A DNA stretch of 64,000 bases from Mycolicibacterium fallax (GTDB taxonomy: Bacteria > Actinomycetota > Actinomycetes > Mycobacteriales > Mycobacteriaceae). Positions 16,457 to 24,398 of this stretch are shown one piece after another. Location of the stretch: positions 2,976,001 through 3,040,000 of the forward strand of contig NZ_AP022603.1 in assembly GCF_010726955.1 (NCBI RefSeq), in the 5' to 3' direction. The translations under genes and the position numbers were made by a program. How positions within the stretch are numbered: the first letter of the stretch is position 1; every line of letters starts with the position of its first letter. The notes beneath the pieces are model-generated. The model had not been told where the DNA came from. It worked only from the letters and a program-made list of their open reading frames with translations, and did not search any database.

Positions 16457-16497
16457 TCAAGTGATTTGGCCCCACCGTCGTCATGAATTTTGGCCCC
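16457..16497 (+). repeat. IS21 left terminal repeats L1 and L2
   Basis: TCAAGTGATTTGGCCCC (16457-16473) and TCATGAATTTTGGCCCC (16481-16497) are direct repeats at 24-bp pitch. They are inverted relative to three copies at the right end. IS21-family transposases bind such multiple sites. Confidence 0.75.
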
Positions 16498-16505
16498 TCC
16501 TTCGG

Positions 16506-17300
16506 TTAGTTGGCGCGTCTGGCTTGGGTGGCGGTTTTGCTGGTGCGTAGTCGGTAGGACTTGGTGCCGGTTTCGAGGATGTGGGCGTTGAAGGTGACGC
16601 GGTCGACGATGGCGGCGACCAGGCGTGGGTCGGGGAAGACGGTGCCCCATTCGCTGAAGGGCAGGTTGGTGGCGATCGCCACGGAGGCGCGTTCTTCGCG
16701 TTCGGTGATGATCTGGAAGAGCAATTCTGCTCCGCGAGGGTCGAGTTGGACGTATCCGAGTTCATCGAGGCAGAGCAGATCTAGGCGTCCGTAGCGGGCT
16801 ACGACCCGGGAGAGGACGTGGTCATCGGCGGCTTCGACGAGTTCGTTGACCAGTTGCGCGGTGGTGATGTAGCGGACTCGGCGGCCCTGTTCGCAGGCGG
16901 CCAGCCCTAGCCCGATGAGCAGGTGGGATTTGCCGGTTCCGGAGTCCCCGAGCAGCACGACCGGCTCGCCGGCGTTCATGTAGTGCCCGGCGGCCAGTTG
17001 CCCCAGCAGCGCGGGTGTGATGCTGGGAACGGCGTCAATATTGAACTCCGCCAACCGTTTCAGTCTGGGGAACTTGGCGTCGTTGATGCGGCGGGCACGG
17101 CGCCGTTCGGTGCGGTCGTCGACCTCGGCGGCCAGTACTTCGGCAAGGTAGTGCAGATGGGTGTGGCGTTCCCGGTGGGCGATCTCGGCCAGTCGGGTGG
17201 CTTCGGTGCGCACCGTGGGTAGGTGTAGTTCGCGGGCGGCGGCACCGATGGAGGCTTGCGCGGCCGCGTCAGCGGTCGCCGGGGTTTTGGTGGTGGTCAT
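16506..17300 (-). CDS. istB: IS21-family helper ATPase IstB
   Basis: A 264-residue AAA+ ATPase of the DnaC/IstB type that assists IstA in target selection. Walker A is VLLGDSGTGKSHLLIGLG and Walker B is LDLLCLDELGYV, followed by sensor and arginine-finger regions (AIATNLPFSEW, VDRVTFNAHIL). It ends at 16506, and its start at 17300 overlaps the istA stop. No frameshift or internal stop is seen, so it looks functional. Confidence 0.95.
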   Translation of the reverse strand: MTTTKTPATADAAAQASIGAAARELHLPTVRTEATRLAEIAHRERHTHLHYLAEVLAAEVDDRTERRRARRINDAKFPRLKRLAEFNIDAVPSITPALLGQLAAGHYMNAGEPVVLLGDSGTGKSHLLIGLGLAACEQGRRVRYITTAQLVNELVEAADDHVLSRVVARYGRLDLLCLDELGYVQLDPRGAELLFQIITEREERASVAIATNLPFSEWGTVFPDPRLVAAIVDRVTFNAHILETGTKSYRLRTSKTATQARRAN

Positions 17301-18826
17301 GAATCACTTCCGGTCAACAGGTCGTCGTAGTCGGCCAGTGAGGGTGCGGGCCGGTCGTAGCGGGCCAGGGCGCCGATCGCGGCGACGGCGACCAACGGGG
17401 TGGCCTCACGGCGAGCGTCGATGATCACCGCCTCGGGGTCCAGACATCCCGAGGCGACCGCTCGGTCCATCGCGGTGACCAGTGCGGCGGCGGCTATGGT
17501 GCGGTGCGCCAGCAGGATGGTGATCAGAGCGCGGGTTCCGGCGGCATCACCGCGGGCAGTGCGGGCGGCATCCCAGTAGGACTGGTGGCTGGTGGTGAAC
17601 ACACCGCGGGCCTTGGCCTGTGCCAGAGCAGTCGCCCCGGGCAGGGCGCCGGGTTTGGTCTTGAGGACCTCCAGATAGTGATCCAGGCACAGGACTTCGA
17701 CGTAGCGTCCGGCCGCACGTTCGTGGCATGCCACCAGCCGGGGCCCGTCATAGATCTCGACGGTCCGTGCGGCCAGGCGCACCGGCAGACGTCGCCCGGC
17801 GTAGCGGGCCGGGACGGAGTAGAAGCATTGCCGCACAGACACTCTGGCCCGATTGTCGACACGGGCGTGCAGCAGCTTCGCACAGTCGAACTCCTCGGCC
17901 GGCAATTCCATCAATGCGACGGCTTCGGCGGCGAACGCCGCCCCGACGGTGATCGGACGGCCAGTGATCACCCGATCGTCGTCGAGGATGTCGGCGACCG
18001 TGATCAGTTCATTGAGCTCACCCAGGGAAGCGGCCGTGGGGACTGGGACGAGGTGGCGTCGCCGGAAGCGGCCGATCTCGCCCTCCACACCGCCCTTCTC
18101 ATGGGCTCCCTCGATGCCCGGGCGGCAGAAGAACGAGTCGAATCCGTAGTGGCTGCGCAGCGCGGTGAACCGCTCAGACTCGGTGCGGTCACGGCCCTTG
18201 AGGACCCGGATGACTGCGGGTTTGAGGTTGTCGTAGCGGATCCGGGCCGGCACCCCGCCGAAGTACTCAAAGGCCAGCGCGTGGCCCTCCAGGAACGCCT
18301 CCTGGGCCTGGGTGGCAAATGCAACGTGAAACGCTTTGCCCGAGTAGGACAATCGCATCACGAACATCCAGCACTTCACCACCAGACCGGTGATCGTGGC
18401 GTAGAACTCCCCGAAGTCGACCTCGGCCTCGGCGCCGGCCACATGGGTCTGCGGGACCGACACCTCCTGGTGGTCGAGCCCCAGCTCAACCCGGCGACGC
18501 GCGACGTAACGCGACACCGTCACCTCCGAGCATGTGGCCCCATGCTCGGCCACCAGCCGCTGCCAGATCCGGCGGGCGGTATGGCGTTGCTTGCGCGGAG
18601 CCTGCCTATCAGGGATAAGCCAGGGGTCGATCACCGTCACCCATTCATCGATCGCCGGCCGGGGCCGCGCCGGGTAAGCCTTGCGCGGCGGGGGCACCGC
18701 ATCAGCGAGTGCTTGACGCACCGTGCGGCGATGGGTGCCATGACGATCCGCCAACTCGCGGATCGACAGGCCCTCGCGCCGCCGGTCCCTCCTGATCTTC
18801 TCGAACAGTTCCACCCGTGACCGCAT
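17297..18826 (-). CDS. istA: IS21-family transposase IstA
   Basis: About 509 residues. An N-terminal helix-turn-helix (REGLSIRELADRHGTHRRTVRQAL) is followed by an rve-type DDE catalytic core: D in AEVDFGEFYA, D in RIRYDNLKPAV and E in HEKGGVEGEIGRF. The start at ATG 18826 gives the usual IstA N terminus; the open frame further upstream runs into the terminal repeats and is not needed. istB follows with a 4-bp overlap. All three catalytic acids are present, so the element may still be mobile. Confidence 0.95.
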   Translation of the reverse strand: MRSRVELFEKIRRDRRREGLSIRELADRHGTHRRTVRQALADAVPPPRKAYPARPRPAIDEWVTVIDPWLIPDRQAPRKQRHTARRIWQRLVAEHGATCSEVTVSRYVARRRVELGLDHQEVSVPQTHVAGAEAEVDFGEFYATITGLVVKCWMFVMRLSYSGKAFHVAFATQAQEAFLEGHALAFEYFGGVPARIRYDNLKPAVIRVLKGRDRTESERFTALRSHYGFDSFFCRPGIEGAHEKGGVEGEIGRFRRRHLVPVPTAASLGELNELITVADILDDDRVITGRPITVGAAFAAEAVALMELPAEEFDCAKLLHARVDNRARVSVRQCFYSVPARYAGRRLPVRLAARTVEIYDGPRLVACHERAAGRYVEVLCLDHYLEVLKTKPGALPGATALAQAKARGVFTTSHQSYWDAARTARGDAAGTRALITILLAHRTIAAAALVTAMDRAVASGCLDPEAVIIDARREATPLVAVAAIGALARYDRPAPSLADYDDLLTGSDS

Positions 18827-18893
18827 CCTGACCGACCTTCCCTGACCGCGACCGCCAGGGACGACGGGCGACAGGAACGATCTGAACGAGGGT

Positions 18894-19004
18894 GGGGCCA
18901 AAATTCGTGACGACACACCGCCCCACCCGGCCGGAAACGCTCACCAACCCACCGGGGCCAAAATTGGTGAAGAACACCGACCGAAGTGGGGCCAAGTTAG
19001 GTGA
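18894..19004 (-). repeat. IS21 right terminal repeats R1-R3
   Basis: Three 17-nt copies lie at 18894-18910, 18954-18970 and 18988-19004. They begin GGGGCCAA and end GTGA. They are inverted with respect to the left-end repeats and mark the right boundary of the element. Confidence 0.75.
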
Positions 19005-19213
19005 CCACACTCACCGAGGAGAAGTACGGCGTAGGTGCCGCCGCCGACAGGAACAAGGTGGATGAGCCGGCCACCGGTGGCCGCGGCCACCACCGCGCCG
19101 ATCTCGTATGCCACGTGCCGCGCCGCGGCGTCGGGATCGTCGCCGACGGGGAACGGAACCTCGTCTGCGAGCAGGCTGGGGAGCCCGTCTGCCCGACCGC
19201 GCTCGCGGACCAT
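19005..19213 (-). pseudogene. 5' part of the gene split by the IS21 element
   Basis: Starting at ATG 19213 the minus strand reads MVRERGRADGLPSLLADEV and ends GGGTYAVLLLGECG at the IS border. Joined to the fragment at 16456-16189 it would give a protein of about 160 residues. I do not recognise the family. The true start could be further upstream, because the frame is open. Confidence 0.6.
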
Positions 19214-19289
19214 CTGCGCGCCGGCTCCGCCTTCGGGCTGCGTCCAGCAGCCATGCGCCGACCCTAACGGACCTGTTGTCGGGGGGCAG

Positions 19290-19364
19290 TCAGCCGCTCA
19301 GCGACGGCTTGCCCCCGGCCGAGACGGTGACGAACCCAACGATCGTCAGGATGGTGTCCAGCAT
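19290..19364 (-). CDS. Possible 24-residue hydrophobic small protein
   Basis: ATG 19364 to TGA 19290 encodes MLDTILTIVGFVTVSAGGKP and four more residues, one short hydrophobic segment. It could be a genuine small membrane peptide or the truncated start of a larger gene lost near the IS21 insertion. No ribosome site is clear. Confidence 0.3.
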   Translation of the reverse strand: MLDTILTIVGFVTVSAGGKPSLSG

Positions 19365-19401
19365 GGGACTCACTGTGCGGCGCTGTGAAGGTGCTGGGTG
19401 A

Positions 19402-19977
19402 TCAGGGCTGACTGTGGATGAGGCGGGCAATCAACGCGAGATCCTTGGGGATGTTTCCGGCCGTCGCGACCACGGACTCATACCAGGTGTCGATCTGCGC
19501 CAGATCGCTGGCGGGCAGTGGACCGTCGGCGGCGCGCGCGACCAGCGCCGTCAGGTCCTGGGCCGCGGCGCGGGTGGAGAGGAGCTGCTGCCGGTACCGG
19601 TCGGCGGTCTCGGGCTGATATCGGTCGCCCCAGAACACCAGGCCCTCGACGAGGTGCCGGTGGTGGAAGCGGTCACCAGCGATCGCCGCGATCCGCTCCC
19701 GTTGCGGAGCATTGGGCCGGGCCACCCGGGCGGCCATCGCGTCGGAGGCCGCTGCGAGCACCGCGTCCATGTCGACGACGGTGTCGGCGGGAAGCCCGGC
19801 CCTCGGGTCACATCGCCCGATCGCGGCGGAGGTCCGGTCCAGCAGGTTGGCTGTGTCTGGTGCCGGCAGCCGCGGCGGATCCCCGGGGATCGTGGCGAGC
19901 ACCATGTCGTACACGAAGATCCGCTGCAGGTAGGCGTACAGAATCACCAGACCGTTGAGCTGTGATTGTGCGGTCAC
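19402..19977 (-). CDS. Hypothetical protein, 191 aa
   Basis: A soluble, largely helical protein with no signal peptide or membrane span. Landmarks are LNGLVILYAYLQRIFVYDMV near the start, DRFHHRHLVEGLVFWGDRY in the middle and TWYESVVATAGNIPKDLALI near the end. Codon use is normal for the chromosome, so it is probably a backbone gene beside the accessory region. I do not recognise the family. Confidence 0.65.
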   Translation of the reverse strand: MTAQSQLNGLVILYAYLQRIFVYDMVLATIPGDPPRLPAPDTANLLDRTSAAIGRCDPRAGLPADTVVDMDAVLAAASDAMAARVARPNAPQRERIAAIAGDRFHHRHLVEGLVFWGDRYQPETADRYRQQLLSTRAAAQDLTALVARAADGPLPASDLAQIDTWYESVVATAGNIPKDLALIARLIHSQP

Positions 19978-20160
19978 CCGGCCAGCCTAAGCGGCGGCAC
20001 GCTGGGTCGGGATCGGAAATTCGGCCACCCTGAGCGGCCCTGAGGGGATGGCGAATGCCGTGGCACCTCGTCAGCGCAAGGCCGTCACAGGGCACCTCGA
20101 TCGGCGCCGGCGATCCGGTGCCGACACCCCGTCGGGGTCTGGACATGTGCGCCCAAATAG

Positions 20161-20182
20161 TAGTTGCTTGCGAAAGCAACTA
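20161..20182. promoter_or_regulatory. Hairpin with GNRA tetraloop
   Basis: TAGTTGCTT and AAGCAACTA form a perfect 9-bp stem closed by GCGA, a GNRA-type tetraloop. No T-run follows, so it is not a standard terminator. It lies about 250 bp upstream of the gene at 20432 in a 450-bp gap. Confidence 0.45.
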
Positions 20183-20339
20183 GCTTCACCGTTCCAGTCA
20201 CACTCAGGAGTTTCTCAGCCCGCGTCGAACCATCTCTCTGCGCGATCACTCAGGGGTGACCGCGGGATGGTGCTCTGTGAAGCGCTTTGACCATTATGAA
20301 CGTTGCTTTTAGGCCCTCCCGCGACGAAATCCTTCCGTT

Positions 20340-20358
20340 TTCAAACAAATTGTTTGAA
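20340..20358. promoter_or_regulatory. 19-bp AT-rich palindrome, probable operator
   Basis: TTCAAACAA-A-TTGTTTGAA is perfectly symmetric, 74 bp before the start of the gene at 20432. It looks like a TetR/MarR-type operator. The palindrome is in the AT-richest part of this gap. Confidence 0.5.
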
Positions 20359-20371
20359 TCAGCAATCATTC

Positions 20372-20392
20372 AGGTAACTCTTAGGTAACTCC
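20372..20392 (+). promoter_or_regulatory. Tandem AGGTAACTC direct repeats
   Basis: AGGTAACTC occurs at 20372 and again at 20383, an 11-bp pitch that puts both sites on one helix face, 40-60 bp before the gene at 20432. This may be a direct-repeat activator site. Confidence 0.45.
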
Positions 20393-20431
20393 ATCTACGT
20401 GAGTTGTTGTCCACGTCACTAGGAGCCTGAG

Positions 20432-21985
20432 ATGGAATCGAGAATCCGCCCGTACACGACCGCCGGGGAAGCCCTGGTGGGTGCCAGCCTGATCGCCGTC
20501 ACGCCGGTGGCGCCGCCGCCAACCGACATAGCTGTTTCACAGCAACAGGTCGCACTGTCCGCGGCCGTCGACCCGATCGGCCCGTGGACGGACCTCATCA
20601 ACGAGTCCTCCGCCAATGCCACGGTCCTCGGCCAGACCTTCTTCCAGGGGCCCGGGCCGGTGCTGCAGCAGCTGATCGTCAACCAGCTCGCCCACCTGAG
20701 TCAGGTGCTTGACGATCCGGCCAGCATCACGGACATCGCCACCCAGGTCGGCGACAACCTGCAGAAGGCGTTCGAAACCGCCACGTTCCTGGGCGTCAAG
20801 CCCGATCCGGAGACGATGGATCCGCTCACGCAGAGCAACGACGCATTTCACGCAGTATTCGCGGCACTGCTGCCGATGTTCCTTCCGGAGGGGGATCCGA
20901 CCACGACCGGGCTGATCACCCAGGCGGTCAACTTCCTGGCCTCGCCGCTCAGTGGGGTGCTCATCGGCTCGGTCGGGCCGGTCATCAGCCCGCTGGTGGC
21001 GATCGCCAACAGTTTTGCGGCGCTGGCAGACGCCGAGGACCCGGTGGCCGGGCTGCAGGAACTGGTGGCCATGCCGGCAAACGCGGCCGGCGCCTTCTTC
21101 AACGGTGCCACGCTGAACCTCGATGGGCTGCTGCCGGTGATCTCCGGCGCCCTGCCAATGCCGGAGGGCATCAGTATCGATTCGTTGAGCCTGGCCTTCG
21201 GCGGCCTGCTCACACCGGGCGGCACCGCGCTGGGCCCGGAAGGAGGGGAGCCGGCGCTCGAGTACGACCAGGGCATCGGCGGTTCGATCTTCAACTCGTT
21301 GGGTCTCAGCGTCGGCCTCTTCGGCGGCAAGCTCGACATCCCCGGAAAGCCCGTCGGCCCGATCGGCGCCCTGGTCAACCTGTCCCAGATGGTCTCGGGT
21401 GCGCTCGGCTGGGACGGCACGGGCAACCCGCTCGACGAGATGGAACTCCCGTCGGCGCCGGACATCCTGGAGTCCCCGGCCGCGCTGGCGGCCCCGCAGG
21501 GCCCGGCGGAGCTGCCCGCCTCGTTGGCAGACCCGGAGACCCCGACGGTGGACCTGTCGGCCAAATCCGAGCTGACCGCCCCCGCGGCCGACCCGGATGC
21601 CTCCGACCCGGCCGATCAGCTGAAGGTCAAGGAATCCGCAGATGACACCCTGACCGCCCTGAGCAAGGCCGACGAGGGCCCCGCGGTCAAGCGGAACCCC
21701 CCGGGCAGCAAGCTCGCGGCCGCCCTCAAGGACGGCGGCACCCAGGTCAAGGAGAAGGTGTCCAACCTCGGTAAGACGATCCGGGGCAACCTGTTCAAGA
21801 AGTCGAACAAGAAGGCGGCCTCCGATGCCGTCACGTCGGAAACGTCCACCGCGGACAAGTCAACCGCCGACACGTCGGCGCAGAGCACTTCGGCCAAGCA
21901 GTCGGCCGACAGTTCCGACAGCACCCCCAGCACCCGGGACCTCAAGCGCAGCGTCAAGAAGAGTGCGAGCAACGACGCGGCCTGA
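20432..21985 (+). CDS. Mycobacterial surface/secreted protein, PE/PGRS-neighbour type, unknown function
   Basis: 517 residues. The N terminus (MESRIRPYTTAGEALVGASL then IAVTPVAPPP) looks like the atypical export signal of a mycobacterial family of large Ala/Gly/Pro-rich surface proteins. The middle (residues about 60-330) alternates amphipathic helices and Gly-rich hydrophobic turns. The last 150 residues are low-complexity, first Pro/Asp/Ala-rich, then Lys-rich (GKTIRGNLFKKSNKKAASDA), then a Ser/Thr/Ala/Asp tail. AGGAG sits 6 nt before ATG 20432. The upstream gap holds an operator-like palindrome and tandem repeats. The function is unknown; the tail may be a flexible, histone-like or wall-binding segment. 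Confidence 0.72.
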   Translation: MESRIRPYTTAGEALVGASLIAVTPVAPPPTDIAVSQQQVALSAAVDPIGPWTDLINESSANATVLGQTFFQGPGPVLQQLIVNQLAHLSQVLDDPASITDIATQVGDNLQKAFETATFLGVKPDPETMDPLTQSNDAFHAVFAALLPMFLPEGDPTTTGLITQAVNFLASPLSGVLIGSVGPVISPLVAIANSFAALADAEDPVAGLQELVAMPANAAGAFFNGATLNLDGLLPVISGALPMPEGISIDSLSLAFGGLLTPGGTALGPEGGEPALEYDQGIGGSIFNSLGLSVGLFGGKLDIPGKPVGPIGALVNLSQMVSGALGWDGTGNPLDEMELPSAPDILESPAALAAPQGPAELPASLADPETPTVDLSAKSELTAPAADPDASDPADQLKVKESADDTLTALSKADEGPAVKRNPPGSKLAAALKDGGTQVKEKVSNLGKTIRGNLFKKSNKKAASDAVTSETSTADKSTADTSAQSTSAKQSADSSDSTPSTRDLKRSVKKSASNDAA

Positions 21986-21994
21986 CCCCGACGT

Positions 21995-22026
21995 GAAGCG
22001 GCCCCGCCTCCGGGCGGGGCCGCTTC
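21995..22026. terminator. GC-rich hairpin after the surface-protein gene
   Basis: A 14-bp perfect stem (21995-22008 with 22013-22026) closed by TCCG, a UNCG-type tetraloop. It begins 10 nt after the stop codon. There is no U-tract, which is common for mycobacterial terminators. Confidence 0.7.
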
Positions 22027-22651
22027 CGGCCGCGGCGCGGCCCGCTCCGGATGGACGCCCGGGGCGGGAGTTTCGGATGTGATTACCGGCGCGGGACCGG
22101 CGCCGCTGGGGCGGCGTCGGTGCCCGCGCGGCAAAAGAGTTTGCGGAGTCTGCCGCCGATATTGCCGTTTGCAACGGATTTTCGGGCCGTCGCGGGGGCC
22201 GCAGCGAGCCGTCGGGCAACCCCCCTCGGTGCACCCGGCCGGAAACGGCCGTCGCCCCGAAAATCCTCCGCCGGACCGGTCTCCGGCGATGAAAAGCGCA
22301 CTTACGGTGCGACTTTCGGTCGCGCCGAAACATCGGTTGACCGGCGAAAATTTACGGAACCCCGGCAAAGCGTAATGGCGTCTTCGGTTAGGGTCGTCAC
22401 ACCTCTTGCGCTACTGTGCGGTAGGTTACTGGCGGAATTTGCGAACCCATGACGTCTCTGTTCAGGTCTACCCGCCGTTTTCGAACGGTGACGATCTGAT
22501 TGCTGATAGGTTCCTGGCCAACTAGAGACGACCCGACGGCAGTGGGAGGACCGGTGACTATGCGCCGCTGCGGCGAACTTGTCAGCTCCGACCTCGTACC
22601 CGGATGCCGCAAGGCCCCGATCTGCCCCGCCCGCCCAGAGGATTACCCCCG
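22027..22651. other. Gene-free stretch upstream of the mce operon
   Basis: About 625 bp with no convincing coding frame on either strand. Short open frames here lack codon bias and ribosome sites. It presumably holds the mce operon promoter and regulator sites, but I see no strong palindrome or consensus promoter that I could defend. Confidence 0.5.
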
Positions 22652-23542
22652 ATGACGATCCAGGACGAGCGCCCCGCGGGTGAGCCGCCGGCCGAAGAGG
22701 CGCCCAAGAAATCCAGCGATGGCGTCAAGGCCATCGAGGACTGGAGCACCGGCTGGGTCAAGCGGCACCCGATGGCCTCCATCGAAACCGTCGGAGACCA
22801 GTTCGTCCTCGGTGTTCGCACCATTCAGTACTTCTTCGTCGACCTGTTCACCGGCAAGTTCCAGTGGCAGGAGTTCGTCCGGCAGGGCGCCTTCATGGCC
22901 GGCACCTCGGTGCTGCCCACCATCCTGGTGGCGCTGCCGATCGGCGTGACCCTGTCGGTCCAGTTCGCCCTGCTGGCCGGCCAGGTCGGTGCGACGTCGC
23001 TGGCCGGCGCGGCCAGCGGCCTGGTCGTCATCCGCCAGGCCGCCTCCCTGGTCTCCGCGGTGCTGATGGCCTCCGCGGTCGGCTCCGCGATCACCGCCGA
23101 CCTCGGCTCCCGAAAGATGCGCGAGGAGATCGACGCCATGGAGGTCATGGGCGTCTCGGTGCTGCGCCGGTTGGTGGTGCCCCGGTTCGCCGCCTCGATC
23201 ATGATCGCCATCGCGCTGACCGGGGTGGTCTGTTTCGTCGGCTTCCTGGCCAGCTACCTGTTCAACGTGTACTTCCAGAACGGCGCGCCCGGCAGCTTCG
23301 TGTCGACGTTCGCCGCCTTCACCAAGACCGACGACATGGTCGTCGCGATGATCAAGGCGGTCATCTACGGCGCGATCGTGGCGATCATCGCCTGCCAGAA
23401 GGGGCTGAGTACCAAGGGCGGTCCGACCGGCGTCGCGAACTCGGTGAACGCGGCGGTGGTGGAGTCGATCCTGGTGCTGATGGTGGTCAACGTCGCGATC
23501 AGCCAGCTGTACATCATGATGTTCCCGAGAACGGGCCTGTGA
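22652..23542 (+). CDS. YrbE-A permease of the Mce transport system
   Basis: A 296-residue MlaE/YrbE-type permease and the first gene of the mce operon. A polar N terminus (MTIQDERPAGEPPAEEAPKK) precedes an interfacial helix and five or six hydrophobic segments. The MlaE landmark is GSAITADLGSRKMREEIDAM (EIDAMEVMGV), which contacts the ATPase. With YrbE-B and the MceD-type subunits it forms the inner-membrane part of a lipid importer driven by MceG, which is encoded elsewhere. I chose ATG 22652 with GAGG upstream; an in-frame ATG lies at 22604. The stop is 1 nt from the next start. Confidence 0.93.
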   Translation: MTIQDERPAGEPPAEEAPKKSSDGVKAIEDWSTGWVKRHPMASIETVGDQFVLGVRTIQYFFVDLFTGKFQWQEFVRQGAFMAGTSVLPTILVALPIGVTLSVQFALLAGQVGATSLAGAASGLVVIRQAASLVSAVLMASAVGSAITADLGSRKMREEIDAMEVMGVSVLRRLVVPRFAASIMIAIALTGVVCFVGFLASYLFNVYFQNGAPGSFVSTFAAFTKTDDMVVAMIKAVIYGAIVAIIACQKGLSTKGGPTGVANSVNAAVVESILVLMVVNVAISQLYIMMFPRTGL

Positions 23543-23543
23543 C

Positions 23544-24398
23544 ATGACCGCGTCAACATATTTCCCGGTCCGGCGGATCTTCACCCAGGCCGTCGACGGC
23601 GTCGTCAATCCGATCGCCCGGGTCGGCCACATGATGGTCTTCCTCGGGCAGGCGCTCGCGGGCATCCCGCTGGCGCTGACCCGCTACAGCAAGGAATTCA
23701 TCCGGCTGCTCTCCGACATCGCCTGGGGCAACGGCTCGCTGGTGGTCGGCGGCGGCACCGCCGGCGTCGCCGTCGTGCTCGGCATGACCGTCGGCGCGCT
23801 GGTCGGCATCGAGGGCTACAACTTCCTGAACCTGCTGGGCCTGGGCCCGGCGACCGGCGTCATCTCCTCGCTGGTCAACACCCGCGAGCTGGCCCCGATC
23901 GCGGCGGCGCTGGCCTTCGCCACCCAGGGTGGCTGCCGGTTCACCGCGCAGCTCGGTTCCCAGCGCATCGCCGAGGAGATCGACGCGCTCGACGCGCTGG
24001 CGATCCGCCCGATCCCGTACCTGGTGACCACCCGGCTGCTGTCCTCGATCATCGCCGTCATCCCGCTGTACGTGCTCTGCCTGGCCACCAGCTATCTGAC
24101 CACCCAGACCGTCGTCGCGGTGATCAGCGGCGGCTCCACCGGGTCCTACATGCACTACTTCACGCTCATGCTGACCGGCACCGACGTCTTCTACTCGGTG
24201 CTCAAGTGCGTGATCTTCGTGTTCATCGCCTCCACCGTGCAGTGCTACTACGGCTTCTACGCCAGTGGCGGCCCGGAGGGTGTGGGTGTGGCCGCCGGCC
24301 ACGCCATGCGGGCCGCCATCGTGGTGGTCATCGTCGTCAACATGATGCTCACCATGACGCTGTGGAGCATCGATTCCGGCGTGAGGTTCGGTGGCTAG
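23544..24398 (+). CDS. YrbE-B permease of the Mce transport system
   Basis: 284 residues, MlaE family, partner of YrbE-A. Landmarks are an N-terminal interfacial helix, VVGGGTAGVAVVLGMTVGAL, the cytoplasmic coupling motif RFTAQLGSQRIAEEIDALDAL, and a final hydrophobic segment ending MTLWSIDSGVRFGG. The start ATG at 23544 follows the yrbE-A stop by 1 nt, and its own stop abuts mceA. The sequence does not resemble the YrbE4 type as I remember it, so this is probably not the mce4 cholesterol operon. I leave the operon number open. Confidence 0.93.
   Translation: MTASTYFPVRRIFTQAVDGVVNPIARVGHMMVFLGQALAGIPLALTRYSKEFIRLLSDIAWGNGSLVVGGGTAGVAVVLGMTVGALVGIEGYNFLNLLGLGPATGVISSLVNTRELAPIAAALAFATQGGCRFTAQLGSQRIAEEIDALDALAIRPIPYLVTTRLLSSIIAVIPLYVLCLATSYLTTQTVVAVISGGSTGSYMHYFTLMLTGTDVFYSVLKCVIFVFIASTVQCYYGFYASGGPEGVGVAAGHAMRAAIVVVIVVNMMLTMTLWSIDSGVRFGG

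Larger units (their letters stand above)
16457..19004 (-). mobile_element. IS21-family insertion sequence, about 2.55 kb, complete
   Basis: istA and istB overlap by ATGA and are bordered by multiple terminal repeats, as is typical for IS21. At the left end there are 17-nt repeats at 16457-16473 and 16481-16497. At the right end there are inverted copies at 18894-18910, 18954-18970 and 18988-19004. All share a TTGGCCCC core and end in TCA/TGA. No target duplication is obvious. It sits inside a minus-strand gene whose two halves join in frame. Confidence 0.88.

Noticed and set aside
16457..19004. GTGA as a 4-bp IS21 target duplication
   Set aside because: GTGA occurs at both ends, but it is part of the terminal repeat consensus (all three right-end copies end in GTGA), and using it shifts the split gene out of frame.
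14176..19300. A bounded genomic island between tRNA-Ser(UGA) and a right attachment repeat
   Set aside because: I found no copy of the tRNA 3' end (GGGTTCAAATCCCTCC) up to 20 kb and no integrase, so borders cannot be defined; described only as accessory DNA.
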